From positions 24,882,337-24,946,336 of the forward strand of contig NC_060064.1 of assembly GCF_020283565.1 (NCBI RefSeq): a stretch of DNA of 64,000 nt, given 5' to 3'. The position numbers were made by a program, and so were the translations under genes. The notes beneath the pieces were generated by a model, which worked only from the letters and a program-made list of their open reading frames with translations, had not been told where the DNA came from and searched no databases. The DNA comes from Trifolium pratense. Taxonomy: Eukaryota; Streptophyta; Magnoliopsida; Fabales; Fabaceae. This document shows, in pieces, positions 12,597 through 24,249 of the stretch (position 1 is its first letter; each line of letters opens with the position of its first letter).

Positions 12597-15500
12597 ATGG
12601 TCGGACCAATTCGGCCACAATTTGTTCTGTTTGGTTCTTCCATTGTTCAGCTCAGTTTTTTGAAAGAAGGTTGGGGTGCTATTCTTTCTCACTTGTATTC
12701 TCGCAAGGTACTACTTTTCTTCCTTCCATTGTTCTGCTTTCTGTAACTGAAACCGTTTTTTTTTATGATTTAAAAAAATTAAAAAAACGTCAAATCTTTC
12801 GAGTTGACTTTATTTTTCCAGAAATGCACGATTCTTGTGAATCTGTTATAGTTTTAATTTATTTAATAATATAAATATAATAATTGGTGCTAAATATTCT
12901 TAGGACAATATGAATATTATTCAACTGATGCTTGTTACATTACATGATTTATGTCATCTATGATTGAGTTAAGGTGAATTCTTCGTTACACATCTTATTT
13001 GGATATGTGCTGGTACACTGCTGAGGCTGCTAATTCTGATACCTTCATAAATAGTGTTTATTAATTTTTGGATCTATCAGAATTATCCATCTCAGAGTGT
13101 TGTAATTGAAAGGGTTTTAGTTTGATGGTAAGAGATTAAGAGGAATAAGGTTTGTGCCTATAGATTGAGAGAAGTAGGATTTTAGACATTGGGAGATGCA
13201 TAGACCCTCGAAGCACTGGCATTGTTCTGTAATTTCGGGAACTCACCTTGATTTTCTTGTAATAGAACTGTAGAAGACCGATTTATGTCAAGTGATTACC
13301 CGACTAACTTCACCCGTCTTTTCTATTTATAAACAATTACAATTAGGATATCACTCCCCCGAAGGAGTAGTCCAGTAGTATGGGTTGAGACGTTGAAGAA
13401 GTATTAAATAGGTTTCAATAGTTCGATCTTTGCTACTAACATAACTATTTAACCACTAACATGTGCATATGTATAAAAAATAAAATAAAGACCTAACCCC
13501 TCTCCTAATCTATTGAATAAACCACTACTAATGTGGACCTATTAGAATTTAGAAAACTACCATATTGAGGACTTTTTAGAAAAGTGGTGGTCCTATGCTT
13601 CTTTCTTCTAGTACAAGGCTACCAATTTGAGACTAATATAAGAACAATGCATATAAAATGCCTAACATTTTAAATTTTCTACCAAAAAATGTATGAAGTT
13701 ACTCTTTATTTGATTTTTTCTTGTTTGTTGCTTATGATGGTCAATGAGTTTAACTTATGTCACTTTGTCGTTTACATAGGCTGATATAGTTCTGCGAGGA
13801 TACTCTGGTTGGAATACAAGGCGCGCTGTGCAGGTTCTAGATACAATTTTTCCCAAGGTATTGAGAATTGTTTTTACCAGTAAATGCCACTATTGAGTAA
13901 AAAATTTCTCCTTCTTTTTTCATCTTGAATCTCTATTCCTTTCTTCATAAATGTTTAAAAATGGATATTCTACTGGTGGTGGTCATTGAGTAACAAATGA
14001 CACCTTCGAAAAGAGTCTGTAGGTTGCGTAAGTTTTCTATAGATTAGGTGGAAGAATCTTGCAAATGATGTTCTCAATTTTTCCTAGGAAGATTATTTTG
14101 AATTTTACAATATTAACTATAGTACAACGAGTTTCTTAATTATCACAATTTGTAGCTTGCATTTTTTGAATTTTAGATTCAAGTTTGCACAATGTGATTT
14201 ATTACAAATGAAGAGTCACACTTTTGCTCTGTTGTCTTCTATAACATAGAATGCCACCGAGCAACCTTCGTTGATAATAGTGTACTTCGGTGGTAATGAT
14301 TCTATTCTTTCACATCCAAGTGGCCTTGGTCAACATGTACCTCTCCAAGAATACATTGAAAATATGAAGAAGATTGCTAACCATCTCAAGGTAAAATTTC
14401 ACACTAGAGTAACACTTTCTGTATTCGTTATTTATCATTATATGAAAGAAATCATTCATCCTTCAAGTGTTAATTTTTGTTCACTGCTTGCATAATTTGC
14501 ATGACATATGCTACTGTTTGCCAGAGCCTGTCAAAGAAGACTCGCCTTATATTTCTCAGTGCTCCTCCTGTCAATGAGGCACAAATTTATGGAAACAGGT
14601 TCGTATTACAATTCTATTGCTATTTGATTATTATAATATTGCTGAAATGAAGTTCAATACAACATTGTTGATGTTTTTAAACATAACAGACTAACTTGAC
14701 ATTTAAAAAGGATTAACTTGACACGAAAAGATGATAAAGTACCTGGTTGAAACTTGAAACCTTAAACTAAATTAAAGGACTCTTGATAATATAGTTTTGC
14801 CAAAATAGAAGATAGAGAGCCTAGTGATTCCTGCACTCATGTTTATACTATGATTATATATAGTCACACATATGCCACAAAACTGGCACAGATAACTTAT
14901 GAACTATAGATTTAATATTACAGTATATTAGAAAAACCTGTACTGATAAGGTTATGTCAATAAATCATAGTATATTGTACAGTTGATATCTAAAAATTGT
15001 CATCTTCAGATTGAAAACAATCTTCACCCCCTCACTCATGTTGAATAAATTTGTAGGATTAGGCATGTAGGTGAAGTAACATGTCAAAATCCAATCATCC
15101 CAAACAATCATGCTATTAGACTAAGACATGTGAAATGTTGTACAATTTAACAATACTAGCATATGATAAATTTAGTGAATGACATGGTCCTTTTCAAGAC
15201 CCTTTAACATTCTTCTTTTCAGGACTATATCTCAAACTAATGATTAAATTTTTGGACTTCAAACCAGTTGTATAAAGAAGCCGCCAAGGAATAATGAATC
15301 CTGTCGAATATATTCAGAAGCATGTTTGGAGCTATGTCGCGAGATGAATATCAAGGCCATTGATCTGTGGTCTTTACTCCAGAAAAGGGATGACTGGCGA
15401 GATGTTTGCTTCACGTAAGTTTGCCCTCATATACCCCTCTGTATTGTTTTGGTTTTCCATAGGTTCTCCAATAGAGGTAATCCTATTTGAGAGATTATCA

Positions 15501-15826
15501 GAGACTAAATATGAGCACATCTCGTAACTGGAATTAAATACACCCTTTAATTGAAAAAGCTTCAAACATGCTCTCATATTGTTCATTAATTTGCTTGATT
15601 GGTGTTTGATAGGGATGGAATTCATCTGACATCCGAGGGTAGCAAGATAGTGGTAAAAGAGATACTTAATGTTCTCAAAGAAGCAGATTGGGAACCTTGC
15701 TTGCATTGGAAGTCACTGCCAAATGAATTTGGAGAAGATTCACCCTATGATCCACTTGGCCCAGATGAAAAATCAACTTTGAATGTTTCCAGCTTGACCT
15801 TCCTGGAAACTTCAGAATATGATTGA
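12597..15826 (+). CDS. GDSL/SGNH esterase, CPRD49-like (array copy 2)
   Basis: Exons are 12597-12707, 13780-13857, 14250-14390, 14525-14598, 15268-15414 and 15613-15826, giving 254 aa. Ser15 (FGSSI), Asn79 (GGND), Asp185 and His188 (DGIH) are in place, so catalysis is expected. The ATG at 12597 follows an A-run and aligns with the start of copy 1. In-frame codons reach back to 12399 but have no family similarity and were not used. The C terminus keeps the 'FGEDSPYD' motif shared by most copies. Codons and introns look ordinary. A second copy of its last exon and 3' flank survives as a relic near 29.5 kb. The ester substrate is unknown. Confidence 0.95.
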
Positions 15827-16140
15827 TGTGCATTTGTGAAACAAAAGACATGTTCCAATTTATTGAATCATTTGCAACAACCATAAATAACACGAATTTA
15901 GAACTGTGCCTAAAGAAAAATGGTTTTCTTAGTTCTGTTTATTACTTCTTTTACTATATTTGATTTACTAAATTGCTTAAAATATTTTTGTCTTTAGTGA
16001 ATGTTCTATGGATTTGGATCACATCGATTATGAATGAGAAAAATGTTGGATTTATAAGATAGGTGACTCATTAATCTAATGCCTAAGAATGTTTTGAGGT
16101 AAGTAATGTCTTGAAGGAATTAAATTCTTTTGTCTAATTT

Positions 16141-16577
16141 CTCCCTTGTTTGGATGATTAATTTGGAAAATTTTCAAAATGATGAGATTTTTTGAAGTAT
16201 TTTGTCCCGAGTTAAATTTAAGGAATTTCAAATGATACCAAAAAGCTAGAAACTTGAAATTCTTTTATTCCATATGTTTCAAAATTTTCAAATCGACCCG
16301 TATAATATTTTTAAAATTGCAAATTAACCCCTATTTTTTTTTCAAAATTTGCAATTTGGTTCCTAAAAATTTGAAATTGTTCTTTATTTTTCAAAGTTTA
16401 AATTTGACCCAAAACTTTTTAAATTTATAAAAGTGACCCAAAATATTCACAATGAAATTTCCTATTTCTCTATCCAAACATATTTAAAAATAATGGTAAT
16501 TCAAATTCAATAATTTGAATTGCTTAGAATTATAAATTCTCTAAAATTTCTAATTACTCCATCCAAATGCACTCTTT
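16141..16577. mobile_element. MITE-like inverted-repeat element
   Basis: The left end ('gtttggatgattaatttgg') and the reverse complement of the right end ('catttggatggagtaatta') form imperfect terminal repeats. The interior repeats 'caaaattt' and 'gaccca' phrases. No convincing target duplication was seen, so the superfamily is open. Confidence 0.45.
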
Positions 16578-17136
16578 AAATTTTGGGTGGAGATGTGACG
16601 TCTCTCACTCTCTCGTGATCTAGAACATTTGGTCAACTGTTTTTCCCGAGCTCGCTGTACTCTCCAACACTTACTTGATAGTTGACTTTGTTAATCGATG
16701 TTTGTTTGGTATTTTTTTTTTTTGAAGATGTTTGTTTGGCTGATGGCCGAAAATTGACAAATTGGTCTATCTCATGCGGTAAAAGAAGGGACAAAATGGA
16801 TATCTTCTCACCCCTCCCTTTTAAATCTAACAATCACAAAAATCCCAAAACTGTCGTTGATCTTTCAAGAGGTGGAAGAAGAAGGCGTGGGATCTAAAAT
16901 CTGACCTAGTGACTATACTTTGTTTCTTGTTTAATTTAAATTTGAAGGATCAACTTCTCTTTCACAATTTACCGATGGTTGAACTCACTACCGACAAAAA
17001 TAAAATCCTAATTCATTCGTAACATTTTCATATTTGGGACAAATTAATCTCCGGTCACTATAATATAATAAAGAGACTAGTTTATTTTTTTTGTTAGAGA
17101 CATAATTAATTGGTAAGAAAATTGCAAGGAAGCTGT
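16578..17136. other. Intergenic, nothing recognised
   Basis: Small ORFs on both strands near 16633-16897 overlap each other and have no recognisable domain. No repeat termini were found. Confidence 0.4.
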
Positions 17137-17275
17137 CTCGTGAGCTTAACTCAGTTGACAGATACAATACATTATATATGTAGGGGGCCGAGGTTCAAAT
17201 CCCGGTCATCCCACTTATCCACTTTAAGAGTGGAATTTCTAGCCACTAGACTGCTTTGACAACAAAAAATTGTGA
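17137..17275 (+). repeat. tRNA-derived SINE (second family)
   Basis: A box-A-like 'gagcttaactcagttgaca' and box-B 'GGTTCAAATCCCGG' are about 40 bp apart. A body containing 'cactttaagagtgga' follows, then an A-rich 3' end near 17270. The spacing fits a Pol III promoter, and the long 3' body argues against a functional tRNA. Confidence 0.65.
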
Positions 17276-17389
17276 GGAACCAAATTAAATATTTATTCTA
17301 TTTTAAATTTTTGGATATTTACTATATTTTGAATTTTAATAAATATATATACAAAATAATTATGTCAATTTATTTTTTTGAGTTTTAGT

Positions 17390-18613
17390 CAATGTTTTAA
17401 GAACCGGACCGGAGGTCGAACCGGTGTGGCCACTGGTTCATGGGTCAACCGGTCGGACCAGTTCAACCGTTATAGAACCGTTTATATTGAACTGTTCACA
17501 TCTTTTAGTTGTTTCTAAATGGCGTAATAATCCTTTAGATTGTTTTCAACGCATCTAAAGTGATCTATTCTGAATTGTAAGGGTTGAGTACCCCTTGTAC
17601 TCCTTATAATTCATTTTTTGCTTATAAAAAAAAAAATCAGTCACAAAATAACAAATACTTAAACATAAATTAACAAACTAACAAAATACTTATACATAAT
17701 TTTTTTTTGATGTAAAATACTTATACATAAATTGATAACAAATATTAGGCATAAAATATAAAAACATCATAATTCATGCTAATAATTAGATGCATAAAAT
17801 AAATATGAATAAGCACAATAAAAAAGTAATACATTTTTTTTTCACATGGCCCAACAACATACCAGAAAACCAAATAAGCCCGATAGTACCTCTTACTTTA
17901 ACCCTAATTATATAAATAGCTTATCTGCCAAAACACAAAGCAGCCGTTCCTTTTCTTTCCAATCTCTTCAAGCAACACTAGTACATGTTAATGCAATTGT
18001 TTTGAATCTCTCTTATATTTCTACAATTGACTCAACAATGTTACATCTTTTTACTTCTCTCCCTACATCTAAATCTCTTGTTTCATTACCTCTTTATTTT
18101 TTCATATTCATTGTCACTGTTTTCTTTCTTTCAATTAATGCTTAAAAAAAATACCAACTATTTTGTCATCAACTCAAATCATTCAATCGAACTAGGTAAA
18201 TTGAAAGGTGATTGAAAATCAAAAGATTTGGGCGAGAGAAGTGAGAATATGCCTAAAAATTTATAAAAATTAAAATTTGGTGTTAAAAGATTGAAATTGG
18301 GGTTTTTGGTTTTGGTGTTTATATTAGTTAGTAGGATAACAAGATTAGCAATTGGGTTTTTAGATTTCCGTGAAAAGTACAGAAAAATAGGGGGGAAAAG
18401 TGATTTTTGCATTTTTTTTTTAAAAAAAAGATTCCGAACCGGCCGGTTTTTTAAAACGCACCCGGTTCAACGGTTTGAACGGTTCGGGACGGTTCTATCC
18501 GGTTCCAAATGGTTTTTTTCCAGTTTTACAGACTGCCGGTTCTTGACACCCATCTGAAGCGCTGCTGTGTCCGGTTCCCGATCGAACCGGCCGGTCCGGT
18601 TCTTACAACATTG
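17390..18613. mobile_element. Non-autonomous hAT element
   Basis: The termini are CAATGTTTTAAGAACCGGAC and, on the other strand, CAATGTTGTAAGAACCGGAC. Both are followed by GC-rich subterminal arrays of 'aaccgg/ccggtt'. Flanking octamers GTTTTAGT and GCTTTATT match at 6 of 8 positions, suggesting a decayed hAT target duplication. The 1.2-kb interior has no transposase. It contains a nested LINE 3' end (17519-17636). Confidence 0.72.
17519..17636 (+). mobile_element. LINE 3' end nested in the hAT element
   Basis: 'gaattgtaagggttgagta' followed by 'ccttgtactccttataattc' and an A-run is almost the same 3' tail as that of the LINE fragment at 50.98-51.05 kb. It is therefore a second, shorter insertion of that LINE family. 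Confidence 0.6.
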
Positions 18614-19066
18614 GCTTTATTTAGTACTACTTTCACAATATTTTTGGATTTGGATTTGGATTTTAGACAAACCGACAAAGTTTATTGAATTCCGGTCCCG
18701 GATGAAGACATTGAATCTAATAATATTGGTATTTACCGGTCAATGTATAACTTATTGACTGTTCAAAGTTTGCTTTTATAAATGTACCAAAAAAAAAGTT
18801 TGCTTTTATAATTAATTTTTTCAAAATGTTACTTTTATATTTCTTTTACACAGAGGATTCATAATTGATTCATACACACAAAAGATTGAATTTGGCGGGT
18901 AAGTGATCCTCTATCGTCCCTTTATCTTATGAAATTCAAGCAATTCAATTTTGTTTTGTTTTTTTTTTTTTGTACATAGTAGTTCAATTTTCAGGGTAGA
19001 TATCCACATTGAATTTATACCAATAAAATGGTCACCGGAGACAATCCAATTCAATCTACTGCTCAC
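18614..19066. other. Duplicated upstream flank of a GDSL unit
   Basis: Segments such as 'acaatatttttggatttgga' and 'ttcaaagtttgcttttata' are repeated near 22.08, 24.36-24.45 and 30.7 kb. They mark copies of an ancestral upstream region that were carried along when GDSL units duplicated. The block is itself interrupted by insertions. Confidence 0.5.
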
Positions 19067-19599
19067 CGGAGCATGTCTTGGCTGTGTGGACTATTAAATC
19101 TACTGCGGCTGCGATCTTTAAGAGAATCAAATTGGTACCGGAAGTGGATTTTGCTCATACTTTTGATCTGTGGCGTAGAATCTTGTAAAGGAAAGGTGAT
19201 TGAGTTTTCGGTATCTTTTTGGTTGAATCTCAAAATCCTTGTCCGAATTTGGCTCTAGATTTGAAGTTCTTGCATCATCGCATGTTTCTTCAATCGTCTG
19301 GATGCTCACTAGTGACTTGGAGCGAGATCCCAAGAGATCCAAATTTCTCGATCCTTATTTAGATTTTATGTTCTATCCTTAATTTGATTCTATGCCTGGA
19401 TGAGTAAATCTCTGTTTTCTAATCTCAGTATCGGTGATGCAGCTTAATTCTATGTAGTGGTGATGTTCATATTTTCCTGTAGTGTTATGAGAGGTGTATA
19501 CCATGTATTAGACAATGAATTCCTGTACTATTATTTCTTTACCTTAGCATTCCTTATGCTTGGGTTTATTAATATATTAGCTTTTGCCTTTCCAAAAAA
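19067..19599 (+). mobile_element. 5'-truncated retroposed sequence with poly(A) and target duplication
   Basis: An exact 14-bp direct repeat AATCTACTGCTCAC lies at 19053-19066 and 19600-19613. The sequence between ends in an A-run. Such a structure is made by LINE-type retroposition. The 5' end has an open frame of 39 codons from 19070 to a TAA ('VLAVWT', 'KLVPEVDF', 'FDLWRRIL'), then about 400 bp resembling a 3' UTR. It may be a processed host mRNA fragment or the 3' end of an unrecognised LINE. The protein was not recognised. Confidence 0.7.
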
Positions 19600-19842
19600 A
19601 ATCTACTGCTCACTCCATGTGATTAAAAAAATTATGCTAACTCCACAGGAGGCAGTATGATCTATAATGTTATCTTAAAATAAAAAGTACATAATTTAAT
19701 CCACAAAAAATGCACACCCCAGACAAGTTGTAAGATATTTTCAAGTTGGTGACGGTTGTACTAATAAATATGTATTTATTGTTTGGTCCAACATAAATTT
19801 GTATTTTTATAAACACACACAGGGTGTTAGGAGCAAGAGCAA

Positions 19843-19991
19843 ATGACAATGAGGCCTCAATTTGTGTTGTTTGGTTCTTCAATTGTTCAATACAGTTATT
19901 ATGAAGGTTGGGGAGCTACTCTTTCTCACTTGTACGCTCGTAAGGTACTCTTACTTCAAAATAGGGATGACTGGCGAGATGTTTGCTTAAC
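19843..19991 (+). pseudogene. GDSL esterase relic: exon 1 fused to the end of exon 5
   Basis: The stretch 19843-19944 is a complete exon 1 with the same 102 bases as in copy 3 (24706-24807), including FGSSI. Instead of intron 1 it runs after six bases into the 3' part of exon 5 ('NRDDWRDVCL'), with an exon-5 type donor after 19991. Exons 2-4 and 6 are absent. The fusion is in frame and stays open to a stop at 20055 (70 codons), but lacks the Asn and the Asp-His catalytic blocks, so it cannot be a working hydrolase. Confidence 0.88.
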
Positions 19992-20077
19992 GTATGTTAG
20001 CTCTCATTTGGATCGTCTTATTTTTTTACATATGAAATATGACTTATGCATATAAATGAGTTCAAAAATAAAGGGGA

Positions 20078-20830
20078 ATTCTAGAGTGGGAGATCATGAT
20101 AGGTCTCTCACCAATGCACCACAAGTTTTATGAATTGGAAAAAAAGTTTTTGATTTTTCCGGAAAAAAGTTTTCGATATTTTCTCGGGAAATTTTTTTTA
20201 TTTTTTCTTCGGAATAAAAGTTCCCGATTCTTGGGGGAAAAAGTTTCGATTTCAGATAAAAACAATTCCGGAGTTTTTCTGAAAAAAAAGTTTCCGTTCT
20301 TTTTTCGGGAAAAAAGTTTGGGATATTTTATGGAAAAAAGTTTTCGATTTTTTTATGGAAAAAGTTCCCGATTTTTTGGGGAAAATAGTTTTGAAATGTT
20401 CACCTGAAAAAATATTGTTGCTACAAAAAAGAGTAAAAAAACAGAAAATATTTGAAACTTTTTTTCCGAATAAAATATTAGAACTTTTCCAGATAAATAT
20501 TGGAAACTTTTTTTTTTTCCGGAAAATATCCGAAACTTTTTTCCGAATAAAATATCGGAACTTTTTCCCGGAAAAAGAACGGAAACTTTTTTGTTCAGAC
20601 AAAATCTTCGGAATTGTTTTTATCTAAAATCGAAACGTTTTCCCCCAAAAATCGAAAACCTGTTTTCGAAAAATAAAAATAAAAAAAAATTTCCCAAAAA
20701 AATAAAAAATAAAAAATAATATAATACTGACAGTACATCATATAATATCATGTACACATTCAATCTAATCCACAAAACACGTAATGCATCGATGAGAGAC
20801 TTATCATGGTCTCCCACCCTAAAATCTGCC
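20078..20830. mobile_element. Foldback element with simple-sequence arms
   Basis: The outer inverted repeats read 'gtgggagatcatgatag' on the left and 'gtgggagaccatgataag' as the reverse complement on the right, then 'gtctctca' and 'atgca'. Inside, 20140-20400 is an irregular array of 'ttttcgggaaaaaagttt', and 20450-20660 is its complement ('aaactttttttccgaataa'). The two halves could form a long imperfect hairpin. No coding content. A target duplication was not identified. Confidence 0.65.
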
Positions 20831-21124
20831 AAAAATAAATGAATCAAAACATGCCCTAGTTGGCATTTGTTGCTTCCTTAGCTGGCTTGGCTTTTGATGA
20901 GAAAACGTGAATAAAATGTGTCTTATAAAAAATTAATAATCAGCTGTATCAATCACTGCCCCGTGATTGATGAGATAAAATAATTGATGGGTCTTTGCAA
21001 AGAACCACTAGAATGTGGATAAGAAAAAACACTCCTTTATTACTTTAAATGAAGAACACAAAAATGTACGATGATTACTTTAGATGGTAAAAAAGAAAAT
21101 GAGAAAGTAAGTACTCCTCACTTC

Positions 21125-21975
21125 GATTTTTTTCCCAAAATATACCCCTCTCCCTCTCTTATTTTCTGTAATACCCCCCTCTCAATTTTTTTTCCCGTAA
21201 TACATCTCTGACAGAAGACAAACTGGGTAGCACCATTTGAAATGACGTCATTGCCCATGTGATAGCGCCATTCAGAATGACTACATTGACTTCCCTGCTG
21301 CTTTTTCTGTCTCCTCTGCACCTGCTGTCTCCTTGACTGCTTTTCTCACATGTAGCCATTTGAAATTGCGCCATTGACCAAGCATAGCACCATTCAGAAT
21401 GGCGCCATCTCCCTTGTTGTTTTTTCCTGTCTGGTGCGCGTGTGAGGCTTGCATGCATGTGAGATTAAATTGGTTTGAATGCATGAGAGGGAGAGAAAGA
21501 AAATAGTCTTGTAATAAATTTTTTTCCATCAAATATTTGTTCATCAAATAAATAAAATCAAATAAAAAAAATTTTAAAAAATTTCAAACAAAACTATTTT
21601 CTTTCTCTCCCTCCCATGCATTCAAACCAATTTAATCTCCCATGCATTCAAGCCTCACACGCGCACCAGACAGGAAAAAACAACAAGGGAGATGGCGCCA
21701 TTCTGAATGGTGCTATGCTTGGTCAATGGCGCCATTTCAAATGGCTACATGTGAGAAAAGCAGTCAAGGAGACAGCAGGTGCAGAGGAGACAGAAAAAGC
21801 AATAGGGAAGTTAATGTAGCCATTCTGAATGGCGCTATCACATGGGCAATGGCGCCATTTCAAATGGTGCTACCCAGTTTGTCTTCTGTCAGAGGTGTAT
21901 TACGGGAAAAAAAATTGAGAGGAGGGTATTACGGGAAATAAGAGAGGGAGAGGGGTATATTTTGGGAAAAAAATC
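21125..21975. mobile_element. Long-arm foldback (Mutator-like) element
   Basis: Two arms of about 390 bp, inverted and nearly identical, flank a spacer of about 80 bp. Terminal bases are GATTTTTTTCCCAAAATA on both ends. Flanking 9-mers CCTCACTTC (21116-21124) and CCCCACTTC (21976-21984) match at 8 of 9 positions, as expected of a MULE target duplication. The arms contain short palindromes such as CATTCTGAATG and CATTTGAAATG. All ORFs across it are mirror images and non-coding in appearance. Confidence 0.82.
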
Positions 21976-22660
21976 CCCCACTTCCTCTCCATCACAGTGA
22001 TATTTCTAAGCACAATTACAAATAAATTGAGGTTAGAGTATATAAAAAATTAATGAAATGAGGTGGATAGCTCAATTAGTACTACTTTCACAATATTTTT
22101 GGATTTAGAGTTGGATTTTAGACGAACCAACAAACACTACTAAAATTTTCGCACATGTGTGAAGTTTTGAATTTTATCATGACGAAGACATCCAACCTAA
22201 CAATAAAGAGATTAATTTATTCTCAATATAAAAATGTCAATGACTAATTTGAATTTTTTACTAGAGTTTTATTTTTTGTCAGGAACATAATTGGACTATC
22301 AGAAAATTGTTCGGAACCAAATTTAATATTTATTCTATTTTAAATTTCTTATATATTTACTATATTTTAATTTTTAATATATATATATATATATATATAT
22401 GGGGTTTTCTAACTTAGACCCTAGTTAGGTCTAAGTTAGCAAGGTGCACCTTTTCAATTGGACCAAAATACCCATTCTTTTAATTTTTGAAAGAATAGAG
22501 CAACAGGGGCATTTCTGTAATTTTACATAAAAAAAAAATACTGACGCGCCCCCACCTTCTTAAAAATTAATAGACGTGGATCCAGTGTCGCGCGCGTACG
22601 GAAGGACCATGGTTACAGACCGTTGATTTCCATCAGACAGCCAAGATGTGATCTCATTAA

Positions 22661-22684
22661 GGCTGTCTGATTGATCAGACAGCC
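22661..22684. repeat. 24-bp palindrome in the left arm
   Basis: GGCTGTCTGAT, a 2-base spacer, and its exact complement. A further CAGACAGCC copy lies about 25 bp upstream. It occurs only in the left arm of the large element. Confidence 0.75.
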
Positions 22685-23131
22685 CAGATCATCCTACCAT
22701 CTTGTCTGCGCCACACTAGATTATAAGCTGGAGAGAGAAAATTTTACTTTTGAAAAAGGCAGCCACGTGTCAGCATATGAATGGGTCTGCGTGATTTTTT
22801 CCATTTTATGCTTTAAACTCGATTATTTCGTCGTAAATTAATTTTTTATTTTTTAATTTTTATACCAAAATTCATAATTTTTTTTTCTCTACAAATAGAG
22901 ACTTGGTTTGTTTGATTTGGACACCGAAAAAAAAACACAATTTTTCACTACTTTAAACTCGATTATTTCGTCGTAAATTAATTTTTTATTTTTTATTTTT
23001 TATACCAAAATTCATAATTTTTTTTCCTACAAATAGAGATTTGGTTCGTTCGATTTGGACACCGAAAAAAAAACGCAATTTTTCACTACCTTAAATGAGA
23101 TAAAACGATAATTAAAAACTAATGTTTGCTT

Positions 23132-23610
23132 CTGAAACCATTTATCTGGTACAATGGTTTCAGAGAGTTGTAATCTGAAACCATTTTGCTGGTAGAATGG
23201 TTTCAGTAAGTTGATTATTAGTTATTTGCTTCTGAAACCATTTAGCTTGTAGAATGGTTGCACATAGTTGTATTCTGAAACCATTTTACTGGTAGAATGG
23301 TTTCAGTGAGTAATTTATTAATTGTGTTTGCTTCTGAAACCATTTATCTGGTACAATGGTTTCAGAGAGTTGTAATCTGAAACCATTTTGCTGGTAGAAT
23401 GGTTTCAGTAAGTAGATTATTAGTTATTTGCTTCTGAAACCATTTACCTTGTAGAATTGTTGCACATAGTTGTATTCTGAAACCATTTTACTGGTAGAAT
23501 GGTTTCAGTGAGTAATTTATTAATTGTGTTTGCTTCTGAAACCATTTATCTGGTAGAATGGTTTCAGAGAGTTGTAAACTGAAACCATTTTGCTGGTAAA
23601 ATGGTTTCAG
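23132..23610 (+). repeat. Higher-order array of ten 32-bp hairpins
   Basis: The typical module is CTGAAACCATT, a 10-base loop, then AATGGTTTCAG. Starts are at 23132, 23175, 23232, 23275, 23334, 23377, 23434, 23477, 23536 and 23579. Spacings alternate 43, 57, 43, 59, so four module types repeat as A-B-C-D with a 202-bp period (A-B-C-D-A-B-C-D-A-B). Type C has a decayed 3' arm ending GCAC in both copies, showing that the four-module block was duplicated after C decayed. Confidence 0.92.
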
Positions 23611-24249
23611 TAAGTTGATTATTAGTTATTTGATGAGATTAAGGTAGTGAAAAATTGAGTTTTTTTTTCTGTGTCCAAATCAAACGAACCAAGTCTCTAT
23701 TTGTAGAGAAAAAAAAATTATGAATTTTGGTATAAAAAATAAAAAATAAAAAATTAATTTACGACGAAATAATCGAGTTTAAAGTAGTGAAAAATTGCGT
23801 TTTTTTTTCGGTGTCCAAATCAAACAAACCAAGTCTCTATTTGTAGAGAAAAAAAAATTATGAATTTTGGTATAAAAATTAAAAAATAAAAAATTAATTT
23901 ACGACGAAATAATCGAGTTTAAAGTATAAAATGAAAAAAAATTAACGCAGCCAATTAAAATGTGACACGTGGCCTTTCCTTTTTAAAAGCTTTCTCTCTC
24001 CGCGTGTGGCCTTCACCCACGCGCGCCTGTCGGCGCGTGTGATGCACGCGCTTGGCTTTTGTCAAATAACACGCTGCCACGTGTCCTGGGGGGGAAAAAA
24101 GAAGTGGGGGGTGCGTGTACTGTTGCGTAAAATTACAGAAATGCCCCTGTTGCTCTATTCTTCCAAAAAAATAAAAAATGGGTATTTTTGTCCAACTCAA
24201 AAGGTGCACCTTGCTAATTTAGACCCAACTGGGTCTAAATTAGCAGCCC

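Noticed and set aside
16633..16897. Overlapping opposite-strand ORFs of 66 and 71 codons
   Set aside because: No domain, no family match recognised and no splice context; chance ORFs.
20096..20627. ORFs of 90-116 codons rich in Phe and Lys
   Set aside because: They read through the simple-sequence arms of a foldback element in both directions.
21118..21941. Several ORFs of 67-99 codons on both strands
   Set aside because: They are mirror images produced by the inverted arms of a foldback element.
23132..23610. CRISPR-like array of regularly spaced repeats
   Set aside because: Repeats alternate 43/57/59 bp spacing, spacers themselves repeat with a 202-bp period, and the context is a plant transposon with no cas genes.
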